Assembly (NCBI RefSeq): GCF_900103635.1
Contig: NZ_FMXK01000006.1
Coordinates: 186,001-250,000, forward strand
DNA: 64,000 nt
Source: Butyrivibrio sp. INlla18
Lineage (GTDB): Bacteria; Bacillota; Clostridia; Lachnospirales; Lachnospiraceae
Reading direction: 5' to 3'
Numbering within the stretch: position 1 is the stretch's first letter; every line of letters begins with the position of its first letter. A program made the position numbers and the translations under genes. Below are positions 17,333 to 26,118 of the stretch, piece after piece. The notes beneath the pieces are model-generated. The model was not told where the DNA came from and did not search any database. It worked only from the letters and a program-made list of their open reading frames with translations.

Positions 17333-18179
17333 CAGTTTAGAATTAAAACAGCAGATCTTTAAAGACACAGATCTTTTTGTTCTTGATATGGATGGCACAT
17401 TTTATCTTGAAAATGACATCCTTGATGGAGCGTTAGATTTTCTTGATGTAGTAAAAAAGGCAGGAAAAAGATACATCTTTTTTACTAACAATTCTTCAAC
17501 TTCAGCAGAGCTCTATATAGAAAAGCTTGCTAAGATGAACTGTCATATCACAAGAGATATGATCATGACTTCAGGTGATGTTATGATCAGATTCCTTCAG
17601 ACAAATTACCCAGGTAAAAAAGTCTATCTTCTTGGCACCAAGCCACTTGAAGATAGTTTTGAAGAGGCGGGCATCACCCTTTTTAACAAGGATAACAGCG
17701 ATGCTCTTGCTAATATGTCAGAAAGACCTGACATAGTTGTAGTAGGATTTGATAAAACTCTTACATTTGAAAAGCTTTCAAATGCATGTACTTATATTCG
17801 TGAAGGTGCTCTTTTCCTTGCAACTCATCTTGATATAAATTGTCCTATGAAGGGTGGATTTATTCCTGATTGCGGAGCTATCTGTAAAGCTATCGAGCTT
17901 TCTACAGGTGTGTCTCCAAGGTTTGTAGGTAAGCCATTTAAAGAGACTGTCGATATGGTTGCTGATGCTACAGGTGTAGAGCGCAGCAAGATCTCTTTTG
18001 TTGGAGACAGGATCTACACTGATGTTGCAACTGGAGTTAATAACGGAGCCAAGGGAGTTCTTGTTCTTACTGGGGAAACCAAAGAAGAAGACATTGCAAA
18101 GTCAGACATAAAACCAGATGTGGTTTTTGAGTCTATAAAAGAAATTGGAAATATCGGGAGGTGTTTAGCTAATGAGTAA
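17325..18179 (+). CDS. HAD-IIA family sugar-phosphate phosphatase (NagD-like)
   Basis: A 284-residue HAD-superfamily hydrolase of the IIA (NagD) type. Motif I is LDMDGTFY with Asp21 nucleophile and Asp23; motif II FFTNNSSTSA; then a C2 cap domain; motif III Lys in GKPFKE; motif IV FVGDRIYTDV. Such enzymes dephosphorylate nucleotides or sugar phosphates. The ATG at 17325 overlaps the end of the channel gene by 8 bases, and its stop overlaps the arabinofuranosidase start by 8 bases, so the three are likely cotranslated. A role in clearing a sugar phosphate is inferred from context only. Confidence 0.88.
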   Translation: MYNSLELKQQIFKDTDLFVLDMDGTFYLENDILDGALDFLDVVKKAGKRYIFFTNNSSTSAELYIEKLAKMNCHITRDMIMTSGDVMIRFLQTNYPGKKVYLLGTKPLEDSFEEAGITLFNKDNSDALANMSERPDIVVVGFDKTLTFEKLSNACTYIREGALFLATHLDINCPMKGGFIPDCGAICKAIELSTGVSPRFVGKPFKETVDMVADATGVERSKISFVGDRIYTDVATGVNNGAKGVLVLTGETKEEDIAKSDIKPDVVFESIKEIGNIGRCLANE

Positions 18180-20088
18180 GACTATTAGCAAAGGTATGTT
18201 TGGACTGTTCTTTGAGGATATCAACTACGGTCTTGACGGTGGACTTCATGCAGAAATGCTTGAGAACCGTAGTTTTGATTTTTTGGAGTGTCACGGACAT
18301 AAATCAAATTATTATCAGCAGGAGGCTCCTTTATACGGATGGGGTGCATATCCTTCTGCATCAGATATAGAGCTTACAGCTTCTAAGGAAAATCCACTTA
18401 ATGATGTTAATCCAAGTCACTTGGTTGCAGACGTTAAAAAGGATGGAGCAGGCTTTACTAACAAGGCTTACGAAGGAATCTTTTTAAAGAAGGGGGTAGG
18501 CGCTGATATCAGCTTCTATGCTAAGGCAGACAAAGAGACATCAGTGTTTATTAAGATCTTTTCAGAAGATGGAAAAGAGCTTGTTTCAAGTGCTGAGATC
18601 AAGGTATCATCAGCTAACTGGACAAAATATACTACAGAGCTAATTAACAATGAGGACATCAAAGCTGGTAAATTTACTGTAGTTGTTGGTAATAGCGGCG
18701 TTATTTCTTTTGACCAGTTCAGAGCATATCCAAAGGATGCTGTACTTGGCCTTTTCAGAAAAGACCTTGTGGAGCTCTTAAAGGATCTTAAGCCTGGATT
18801 TATGAGATTTCCTGGCGGCTGCGTAGTAGAAGGTAATGAGCTTACTAACAGATATCAGTGGAAGCTTACAGTAGGCCCTTCAGAGGAAAGAAAAGCTAAC
18901 TGGAACAGATGGGCAGTTCATGGTAATGACAACGATCACGGCAACAAGGATATGGGAGATTTCCCTTATTACAACCAGACTCTTGGAATTGGTTACTATG
19001 AGTACTTCCTTCTTTGCGAGTATCTTGGTTGTGAGCCACTTCCAGTTCAGAATGTTGGACTTGCTTGCCAGTATCAGTCAGATCAGCTTGTAGAGAGTTC
19101 ATCACCTGAGTTTAATGAGTTTGTTCAGGATGCTCTTGATCTTATCGAATTTGCTAATGGTGACGTTAATACTAAGTGGGGAGCTGTTCGTGCCAAGATG
19201 GGACACCCAGAGAGCTTTGACTTAAAGCTTATTGGTATCGGTAATGAGCAGTGGGAGACTGATAAAGTTGATTTCTTCCACCGCTATGATGTATTTGAGA
19301 AGGCTATCCATGACAAGTATCCTGAGATCAAGTGCTGCGGAAGTGCTGGTCCTGATGTTACATCAGATCACTACAGAGATGCTTGGAATCACTTCTCACC
19401 AAAGATGAAGGCAGATGCGAATTACAGCTATGCTGTAGATGAGCATTATTATGTATCAGATGAGTGGATGTACAACAACGTTCACATGTATGATGCATAT
19501 GACAAGCACAAGAAGGTATTTGCTGGAGAGTATGCTTGCCATATAAATCCAGATAGAGTACCAGAAAAGAGAAACAGCTTTGGTGCAGCTCTTGCTGAGG
19601 CAGCATTTATGACTGGTCTTGAAAAGAACTGTGACGTTGTACTTATGGCTTCTTATGCACCATTATTTGCAAGACTTAAGTTTACACAGTGGCAGCCAGA
19701 TCTTATCTGGTTTGATGCTTCATCAGCTTATGGTTCACCAAGCTACTATGTTCAGAAGATTTATGCTAGATTTACAGGAACAGAGCTTGTTGATGTAGAC
19801 TTTGATGAGCTCGAGAAGGATAGAGTATATGTAACTGTATCTAAGGATTCTAAGAAGATGTACATCAAGGTTATCAACGCTGGAAATGCTGATGTAGAGC
19901 TTAACCTTGCTACAATAAACGGATATCACAAAGGTGCAGCTAAGATCTATAAGATGGAAGGCGACGTAGATGATTGCAACAGCATCGAAGAGCCTACAAA
20001 GGTAGCCCTTGTAGAAGAGGACGCAGAGCTTGGATTTAACTACATTTCTAAGCCTAATACTATTTCAGTTATTGTTTCTGAAATCTGA
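18172..20088 (+). CDS. Alpha-L-arabinofuranosidase, GH51, intracellular
   Basis: A 638-residue GH51 enzyme that removes terminal arabinofuranose from arabinoxylan or arabinan oligosaccharides. It starts directly with the family N-terminus (GMFGLFFEDINYGLDGGLHAEM), followed by an inserted CBM-like beta-sandwich (about 60-190), the TIM barrel, and a C-terminal beta domain. The acid/base is Glu359 in GIGNEQWE and the nucleophile Glu453 in FAGEYACH. There is no signal peptide, so it acts on imported oligosaccharides. It overlaps the HAD gene by 8 bases and ends at a bidirectional terminator. This fits a plant-polysaccharide-using gut or rumen bacterium. Confidence 0.93.
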   Translation: MSKTISKGMFGLFFEDINYGLDGGLHAEMLENRSFDFLECHGHKSNYYQQEAPLYGWGAYPSASDIELTASKENPLNDVNPSHLVADVKKDGAGFTNKAYEGIFLKKGVGADISFYAKADKETSVFIKIFSEDGKELVSSAEIKVSSANWTKYTTELINNEDIKAGKFTVVVGNSGVISFDQFRAYPKDAVLGLFRKDLVELLKDLKPGFMRFPGGCVVEGNELTNRYQWKLTVGPSEERKANWNRWAVHGNDNDHGNKDMGDFPYYNQTLGIGYYEYFLLCEYLGCEPLPVQNVGLACQYQSDQLVESSSPEFNEFVQDALDLIEFANGDVNTKWGAVRAKMGHPESFDLKLIGIGNEQWETDKVDFFHRYDVFEKAIHDKYPEIKCCGSAGPDVTSDHYRDAWNHFSPKMKADANYSYAVDEHYYVSDEWMYNNVHMYDAYDKHKKVFAGEYACHINPDRVPEKRNSFGAALAEAAFMTGLEKNCDVVLMASYAPLFARLKFTQWQPDLIWFDASSAYGSPSYYVQKIYARFTGTELVDVDFDELEKDRVYVTVSKDSKKMYIKVINAGNADVELNLATINGYHKGAAKIYKMEGDVDDCNSIEEPTKVALVEEDAELGFNYISKPNTISVIVSEI

Positions 20089-20112
20089 TAAAAACTGATG
20101 TTAAAGCAAATT

Positions 20113-20145
20113 AAAAGGATGTGTCTAAAAATGACACATCCTTTT
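20113..20145. terminator. Bidirectional terminator between convergent genes
   Basis: AAAAGGATGTGTC (20113-20125) and GACACATCCTTTT (20133-20145) form a perfect 13-bp stem with a 7-base loop. It lies between the converging arabinofuranosidase (+) and RpiB-like (-) genes and has T-runs on both strands. Confidence 0.85.
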
Positions 20146-20160
20146 ATGCTACAGAAAAAA

Positions 20161-20805
20161 TTATTTACCAAGGATCTTATGAACAGCTTCTTTGATACGA
20201 GCATCCTTTGCATTAGCATCAAAATACTCAAGGAAGTGCTTACCTGAAAGAGCCCCCTTAACAAGGTCCTGATCAAGGTTTTCTAAGATCTCAACAACAT
20301 CCTGCTTGTAAGTTACCTTCTTAACTTCATCAAGGATCTTCTTGTTGCGCTGCTCTGGAACAGCTCTTTCTCTTGGATATCCCTGTCCACTTGCTTCACT
20401 AAAGAGTTTTTCAAATGTGTACTCAAGGTTTAACTCTGCGCCCCAACCTGACTTAAGAGCGAAGTTCATTGAGATAGCATTACCATCGTTGATCTGGGCG
20501 AATGTATAAGCATCAAGAGAATCTGTTACATGTCCGCAGATAACACCTGGGAAGCTGTTGCAAGCGAGCATAGCGCCTTCGCCTGTGCCACATCCTGTTA
20601 CAACATAGTCAACTGCGCCTGAGTTAAGAAGAACGCAAGCAAGAATACCATTCTGAACGTATGTAAGCTGAGCCTCGTCTTCAGCAGAGTACATTCCATA
20701 GTTAAATACTTCAAAGCCGTGCTTGTCAGCAACTTTTTTGAGAGCGCCATAGATCATTTCATTCTTGGCTGCCTGGCTATTTTCATTGATAAGTGCAATT
20801 TTCAT
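20161..20805 (-). CDS. RpiB/LacA/LacB-family sugar-phosphate isomerase
   Basis: A 214-residue protein of the RpiB/LacAB family, which interconverts aldose and ketose phosphates such as ribose-5-P and ribulose-5-P. The N-terminal Rossmann-like domain starts MKIALINENSQAAKN; the family core VVTGCGTGEGAMLACN, around residue 68, replaces the usual GCGTGxGxxIAxNK. A helical C-terminal extension (about 145-214) goes beyond the 150-residue RpiB norm. GGAAAGG precedes the start on the minus strand. It is monocistronic and convergent with the arabinofuranosidase. A pentose-phosphate role would fit but the substrate is not proven. Confidence 0.85.
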   Translation of the reverse strand: MKIALINENSQAAKNEMIYGALKKVADKHGFEVFNYGMYSAEDEAQLTYVQNGILACVLLNSGAVDYVVTGCGTGEGAMLACNSFPGVICGHVTDSLDAYTFAQINDGNAISMNFALKSGWGAELNLEYTFEKLFSEASGQGYPRERAVPEQRNKKILDEVKKVTYKQDVVEILENLDQDLVKGALSGKHFLEYFDANAKDARIKEAVHKILGK

Positions 20806-20939
20806 TTTAATTTCCTTTCCAAATCATCATCTACAAATGTTAGAAGTTTATTATGACTATAATTTTAGAGATATATGGATATAAAGTCTACTTGTTATCA
20901 AGATTTGTGTTATTTTTGCAAGATTTATGTCAAATTTTT

Positions 20940-20968
20940 TTGTGAGTTTTTATTTCTTTAGGTATAGA
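20940..20968 (+). promoter_or_regulatory. Candidate promoter for the TPR-thiN-CDF unit
   Basis: TTGTGA (20940-20945), 17-base spacer, TATAGA (20963-20968). A second possible -10, TATACT, is at 20980-20985 without a good -35 box. Either would give a transcript covering the TTG start at 21037. Confidence 0.45.
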
Positions 20969-21036
20969 ATAATTCATGCTATACTATAGATTGTTTGTTT
21001 TATTATTATGAGATTTTTTGTACAGAGGATAAGGAT

Positions 21037-22401
21037 TTGGGTTACAACAGAAATAGGGTTAATAACAGGAAAAGAAGAGGCTATAGGAAAAAGAAAAGAG
21101 GAATCGATCTAAAAAGAATAGGTATTATCGCAGTAGCTACAGTTGCAATAGTGATCTGCGGTTACGTTGTATACAGCCACCTTCCATTTGTAAAAGTAAA
21201 TAAGGCAATTGCTGCTGGTGACAAGTTTACAGAAAATGCAGATTATCAGTCAGCGATAGAGTCATACCAGAAGGCACTTGATATTGATAAAGAATCAGTT
21301 ACAGCATATTCAAATCTTGCTGGAGCGTATCTTAGTTTAGATGACCTTGAATCAGCCAAAAACGTATTTTATGAAGGATATGAGAATACTGGAAACACGG
21401 CTCTTTTAGACAATTATCACACAGTAGTTTTGAATCAAGCAGTATATGCCATGAATGATCAAAAGACTGATCTTAACACTGTTTTATCTATCGTTAATGT
21501 ATTAGAAGAAAACGGTGAGAACGCACATGCAGTAGAGCTTTTAAATGCTGCTTCTGACAGATGCTTTGCTGATTCTTACAGTAGTGATATGAACCAGCTT
21601 TTTAGATCAGGCGATGGAAACTTGCCAACCTTCGAGCAGTATGCAGAGATGATCGGTAGGATGGTATCAGTTTATCAAAGTAATGGCTCAGAGGAACTTA
21701 AGGGAGCAATCCAGAACTATCTTGTTCCTAACATAGATTCTTTTGCATTAGACGTAGACAGTGTTGATTCATATCTTAGCCTTATTGATTCTACAACATC
21801 AGTTGTAGGTTCAAATGAGGAGATTGATTCTTTTAAGGCATGTCTTAATAATTCAAAAGAGGTTTTATCAGTATTTTCTGATATATTCACTCAGCTTGAT
21901 GTTGGAAATGTAGATGAACTCAGAAACTTTGTTGTTTCTGATTCTTATATCGCTTTAAGAGACGTGTTCCTTAATAATCAGGACACTCCTCAGGAGAATA
22001 CAACCTACGTTCCAATCAGTCGTGAAGCAATCGTTCTTGATAGAAAAGATGCTACATGGTCATACAGATTTATGAACTTTGAGGAGAATCCTGAGACTAG
22101 CGGAGTTATCACTCTTTGGGCTAATTTCTTTGAGGATAATGGTGTTCAGAGAGCAGCTATTTCCTATGAACCAGCTGCTATAAATGGGAATGTTTATCCT
22201 CATACTCAGTATTCTGTAACATATCTTTTAAGCTATATCACATCTGGCAAATCTACTAAGGTTGCTCAGATGAACTACAGACTTGATACTACTATCACTT
22301 ATGAGGATGGCTCCATTGACGAGACTATTGTTGGAGACTGGGGCGGATCCAATGAGTGGGTTATGGATATCGACACTATTGAATCTAGGATTAAAGCATA
22401 A
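21037..22401 (+). CDS. Membrane-anchored TPR protein
   Basis: A 454-residue protein with a very basic N-terminal tail (NRKRRGYRKKKRG), one membrane segment (IGIIAVATVAIVICGYVVY, about 27-45), and an extracytoplasmic part starting with two to three TPR helices (about 60-130, with ADYQSAIESYQKALDI). The rest has no recognisable domain. The TTG at 21037 is preferred because AGAGGATAAGG is placed 7 bases before it; the frame is open further upstream. By the positive-inside rule the TPR part faces outside. It could be a scaffold at the cell surface. Its stop overlaps the start of the thiamine pyrophosphokinase gene. Confidence 0.72.
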   Translation: MGYNRNRVNNRKRRGYRKKKRGIDLKRIGIIAVATVAIVICGYVVYSHLPFVKVNKAIAAGDKFTENADYQSAIESYQKALDIDKESVTAYSNLAGAYLSLDDLESAKNVFYEGYENTGNTALLDNYHTVVLNQAVYAMNDQKTDLNTVLSIVNVLEENGENAHAVELLNAASDRCFADSYSSDMNQLFRSGDGNLPTFEQYAEMIGRMVSVYQSNGSEELKGAIQNYLVPNIDSFALDVDSVDSYLSLIDSTTSVVGSNEEIDSFKACLNNSKEVLSVFSDIFTQLDVGNVDELRNFVVSDSYIALRDVFLNNQDTPQENTTYVPISREAIVLDRKDATWSYRFMNFEENPETSGVITLWANFFEDNGVQRAAISYEPAAINGNVYPHTQYSVTYLLSYITSGKSTKVAQMNYRLDTTITYEDGSIDETIVGDWGGSNEWVMDIDTIESRIKA

Positions 22402-23072
22402 TGGATAAAAAATGTGTTATTGTCTCAGCTGGTGATTTTGTTCCAGTTGATCTTGATCTTAATGACGGAGATTTTCTGATAGCATGTGATGCTGGCTTTT
22501 TGAATGTTCAAAAGCTTGGGCTTTTGCCAGATCTTATTATCGGTGATTTTGATTCTTTATCAGAAACTGGAAGCCTTGGTCTTGATGCTCTTCGTGAAAT
22601 AGAAGAGGCAGATCCATCCCGCGTCATGAGACTTGATGTTATGAAGGACGACACAGATACCATTAAAGCCGTTAAAGTTGGCTTATCTAAGGGCTACACT
22701 AAGTTTTATCTCTATGGAGCTCTTGGAGGCAAGAGAGTAGATCATACTATTGCTAATATACAGACTCTTACCTATATCAAACATGGCGGTGGTAAGGGCT
22801 ATATCATGGAGCATAACAGAGTTCTTATGATAGCTGAAAATGAGACTGTTAGGTTCCATGCTGGAAATACAGGCTATATATCAGTCTTTTCATTGTCTGA
22901 AGTTTCAAAAGGTGTCACATTAAAGGGATTGATGTATAATTTGGATAAAGGAGAGCTCCGCTCAGATTTTCCTTTGGGGGTCAGTAACGAGTTTATTATT
23001 GATGAGGAGGCTGAGATAACCGTTGAGGAGGGAACGCTTCTGATAACGGCATATTTCTCTGATGAATTATGA
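22401..23072 (+). CDS. thiN: Thiamine pyrophosphokinase
   Basis: Transfers pyrophosphate from ATP to thiamine, making the active cofactor TPP in the cytosol. The 223-residue protein has the catalytic-domain marks IACDAGF, LPDLIIGDFDSL (about 44-57) and MKDDTDTIKAV (about 83-93), then GALGGKRVDHTIANI, and a C-terminal beta domain that binds thiamine. It overlaps the TPR gene by one base (TAATG) and the CDF exporter by four bases (ATGA). No TPP riboswitch is visible before it, as expected for a salvage kinase inside an operon. Confidence 0.93.
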   Translation: MDKKCVIVSAGDFVPVDLDLNDGDFLIACDAGFLNVQKLGLLPDLIIGDFDSLSETGSLGLDALREIEEADPSRVMRLDVMKDDTDTIKAVKVGLSKGYTKFYLYGALGGKRVDHTIANIQTLTYIKHGGGKGYIMEHNRVLMIAENETVRFHAGNTGYISVFSLSEVSKGVTLKGLMYNLDKGELRSDFPLGVSNEFIIDEEAEITVEEGTLLITAYFSDEL

Positions 23073-24247
23073 TATGTTTTCTCGCGAAGTTTTTTATCAA
23101 AGATAATGATAAGGTAAATCTACCTTCAGTAAGGCAAAGCTATGGCGTCCTAAGTGGCGCTACTGGCATTGCCTTTAATATTATATTGTTCCTGTCTAAA
23201 TTCTTTGCAGGGTTAGTCAGTGGTTCTATTGCTATCATGGGTGATGCATTTAATAACTTATCTGATGCGGCGTCCTCTGTGGTCACACTTGTTGGATTCA
23301 AGCTTTCGGGACAGGAAGCTGATGAAGATCATCCCTTTGGTCATGGCAGAATAGAGTATATAGCCGGACTGATCGTTTCTCTTTTTATTGTCATAATGGG
23401 TGTTGAGCTCATTCATTCTTCCTTTGACAAGATATTCCATCCGGAAAAAATTGAATTTAATGCAACGATAGGTGTTATTCTGTTGTTTTCTATTTGTATA
23501 AAGCTGATCATGTTTCAAGGAAACATGCAGGCTTCAAAAAAAATAAGCAGCGCCGCGTTGAGAAATACTGCGATAGATAGTATTTCTGATGTTTTCACCA
23601 CATCTATAGTTTTGATATGTGCCATTATCAATTACTACATGGGACTTAATATCGATGGCTTTGTAGGAATTGTAGTTGGACTTCTTATTATCAAGGCTGG
23701 TATTGATGCAGCAAGGGATACCATAAGTCCTTTGCTCGGAGAACCACCTAGCAAGGAACTTGTAAATGAGATTATTACTACAGTCACTGCTCATGAAGGA
23801 ATTCTTGGTGCTCATGACCTTGTGGTTCACAACTATGGACCAACCAGGATCTTCATGTCTTTGCATGTAGAAGTTCCTGCTGATAAAGATATTATCGCTA
23901 TTCATGACCTTATAGATGACATAGAAAATGAACTTCATCAGAAATATCATTGCACAGCAGTTATTCACATGGACCCTGTAGTAGTTAAGGATGATGAGAG
24001 GGATCTTCTTAAGAGAAAGGTTAAGCATCTTATAAATGAGCTTGATCCGGATCTTAATTTCCATGATTTTAGACTTGTTCATTCTGGGGAAGAGGGCAAA
24101 AAGCTTACCTTCGATCTTGAAGTTCCATACAAATATGATCTAAGTGATGATCATATTTTGGATTATCTAAGGAACCATATAAAGGGAATTGATCCTGAAC
24201 TTGAGATGGAAGTTACTATCGACAAGGAGAAGAAGGAAAAGCAGTAA
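23069..24247 (+). CDS. Cation diffusion facilitator (CDF) metal exporter
   Basis: A 392-residue Zn/Fe/Mn efflux protein that exchanges divalent metal for protons. It has six membrane segments and the metal-site segments DAFNNLSDAASS (TM2) and HPFGHGRIEYIAG (after TM2), then a second site in TM5 (NTAIDSISDVFTT). A cytoplasmic C-terminal domain with His residues (HDLVVHNYGPTR, HMDP) follows, extended by about 75 residues with a second ferredoxin-like fold (HDFRLVHSGEEGKKL). The start ATGA overlaps thiN. The metal cannot be deduced with certainty. Confidence 0.9.
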   Translation: MICFLAKFFIKDNDKVNLPSVRQSYGVLSGATGIAFNIILFLSKFFAGLVSGSIAIMGDAFNNLSDAASSVVTLVGFKLSGQEADEDHPFGHGRIEYIAGLIVSLFIVIMGVELIHSSFDKIFHPEKIEFNATIGVILLFSICIKLIMFQGNMQASKKISSAALRNTAIDSISDVFTTSIVLICAIINYYMGLNIDGFVGIVVGLLIIKAGIDAARDTISPLLGEPPSKELVNEIITTVTAHEGILGAHDLVVHNYGPTRIFMSLHVEVPADKDIIAIHDLIDDIENELHQKYHCTAVIHMDPVVVKDDERDLLKRKVKHLINELDPDLNFHDFRLVHSGEEGKKLTFDLEVPYKYDLSDDHILDYLRNHIKGIDPELEMEVTIDKEKKEKQ

Positions 24248-24266
24248 GGCGCAAAAAGGAGAGTAT

Positions 24267-25988
24267 ATGTTGGGACTAAAAAAATTAAAGCAGGTATACT
24301 TTGATATCATCAAGGAGCATAAGTTTTCCTTTATTACAGTCTTGCTCGCAATGATCATTACCACAGTTACGTATGGATATGAGATTCATAGCATTGACGA
24401 TTCCTCAAATTTTTTATTCAGATTTCTTATTCTTTCAGCCTTTGGAATAGTATTGTGTGAGACGATTCACAAATATAAAAAGACTTCTGACCCTGAGTAT
24501 GGGAATAAGAAGAAAAAATATAGTATCCTATATGCGATTATTTCAGTAGCGTCTATTGGTATTTCTCTTGTAAATTCTCTGTATTCTAATATTCTCGATA
24601 ATGAAGTTGTAGAGACTATTATAGGGAATTATGTGATCTTTTATTTATTGATAACGGTTTTACTTTCAGTATATTTCTTTTATAAAAGAAGCGGCGAAAA
24701 GTTTGAAACTTACATTGCTAAAGCTTTTTGCAGTATGGCAAAGGCACAGCTTGTTTATTTGATCTTGGCAATTGGCTTTCTGATCCTTATTGGGATTGTC
24801 GATTCTCTTTTATTTGATTCCTATGAGATTTATCTGATTGAAAGAGTTGAGCTCATGTTAGTTGGGCTTGTTGAGTTTCCATGTCTTTTAACAGGCTTTT
24901 CTAAGACTGATGAAGAACTTGATAAATTCTGTAAAGCACTTTTTTCATATGTGTTCATGGCTCTTTTAGGTATTGCATATGTGATCATTTATGCTTATAT
25001 CATTAAGATCGTTGTTACATGGACATTCCCATCAAATGAGGTGTTCTCAATCCTTACAGGACTCTTTGTATGTTCTGTTCCAGCGTGGTTTCTTGCTCTT
25101 GGTTCCAATAAAGAGAACATGGAAAAGACAGTAAATATAATGCACTATGCATTTATTCCTTTTATTGTGCTTCAGATCATGTGTCTTTCTATGAGAGTAT
25201 CTGAGTATGGCTTTACTTCTTCAAGATATTTTGGTATGGCACTTATTGTTTTTGAGATTGCATATATCATTTTCCATGCTGTATCAAGCATAAAGAATTG
25301 GGATAAAAACTATTACATTATCTATATGGGTATGATCGCTGCATTTATTGTGTTTATTATGCCTTTTGTCAACGTTAATAGCGTGGTGTTTATGTCTCAG
25401 AAAGCTAGAATCGAACAATACTTTAAGCTTGGAGATGCAGCAGAGATTGAAGATATTGAGGAAGCTAAAAGTGCATTTAGGATGCTTGAACAAAATGGCG
25501 GATTAGCAGCTAAAAGATATATTGAAAAGAATCTAACTGATGAACAGGTTGAGGAACTATCTGGAGAAGAAAGTAGCGTTCCTACTGATAATTTCTCTGT
25601 TTCTGCATTTAGCAATCATACCTCTTATGATGTGAGTTCATACAAAACACTGTATTTTGTTGATGAAGATCTTGGAGATAGATATTATACAGATCTTGAT
25701 CTTAGTAAAGTACCTATTTATGCATATGATTTTGGAAGCGACGCAGATGAAGAGATCATAGGATATGCTGACCTTAGTAATATTGTAAATGAGATTTGCG
25801 AGATTCAACAAACTGCAGATAAGAATGATTCTATGGAATATCAGGATCAGCTTGGAGGTGTTATTGACGTTTATGTTCCGCTTTCTGATGGAGGAGTTTT
25901 AAAGATCACTAATCTTGTAGTTCGAGGAGATCATCTTGCAGAGAATCCGATCGAATCTATCAGTATAGAAGGCTATGCCTTCAAATAA
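24267..25988 (+). CDS. DUF4153-like multi-pass membrane protein
   Basis: A 573-residue protein with about ten to eleven hydrophobic segments (residues ~20-370) and a C-terminal soluble part of about 190 residues that is acidic. The hydrophobic part resembles the DUF4153 family, found in many Firmicutes and without known function. The ATG at 24267 follows AAAAGGAGAG; an earlier in-frame ATG at 24189 would lie inside the CDF gene and adds a basic stretch. Nothing points to a catalytic site. It ends the TPR-thiN-CDF unit. Confidence 0.72.
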   Translation: MLGLKKLKQVYFDIIKEHKFSFITVLLAMIITTVTYGYEIHSIDDSSNFLFRFLILSAFGIVLCETIHKYKKTSDPEYGNKKKKYSILYAIISVASIGISLVNSLYSNILDNEVVETIIGNYVIFYLLITVLLSVYFFYKRSGEKFETYIAKAFCSMAKAQLVYLILAIGFLILIGIVDSLLFDSYEIYLIERVELMLVGLVEFPCLLTGFSKTDEELDKFCKALFSYVFMALLGIAYVIIYAYIIKIVVTWTFPSNEVFSILTGLFVCSVPAWFLALGSNKENMEKTVNIMHYAFIPFIVLQIMCLSMRVSEYGFTSSRYFGMALIVFEIAYIIFHAVSSIKNWDKNYYIIYMGMIAAFIVFIMPFVNVNSVVFMSQKARIEQYFKLGDAAEIEDIEEAKSAFRMLEQNGGLAAKRYIEKNLTDEQVEELSGEESSVPTDNFSVSAFSNHTSYDVSSYKTLYFVDEDLGDRYYTDLDLSKVPIYAYDFGSDADEEIIGYADLSNIVNEICEIQQTADKNDSMEYQDQLGGVIDVYVPLSDGGVLKITNLVVRGDHLAENPIESISIEGYAFK

Positions 25989-26024
25989 GAATAATAAACA
26001 TAATCTAACTTTTTTGTTAAATGC

Positions 26025-26054
26025 TTGTCAGATAGTAATTACATGAGCTATACT
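26025..26054 (+). promoter_or_regulatory. Sigma-A promoter for gpmI
   Basis: TTGTCA (26025-26030), 18-base spacer, TATACT (26049-26054), 65 bases before the gpmI start. Confidence 0.65.
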
Positions 26055-26118
26055 ATGCAAGGACAGTTTTAATTATCAATGTTTTTAACGCCTTGAGCGT
26101 AGAATGGAGGATATATAA

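Noticed and set aside
22300..22401. TPP riboswitch before the thiamine pyrophosphokinase gene
   Set aside because: The gene starts inside the preceding stop codon, leaving no leader, and no THI-box-like sequence was seen.
23534..24082. 182-residue minus-strand open frame opposite the CDF exporter
   Set aside because: Antisense shadow of a well-supported gene; composition rich in Ile/Asn/Lys with no family or ribosome site.
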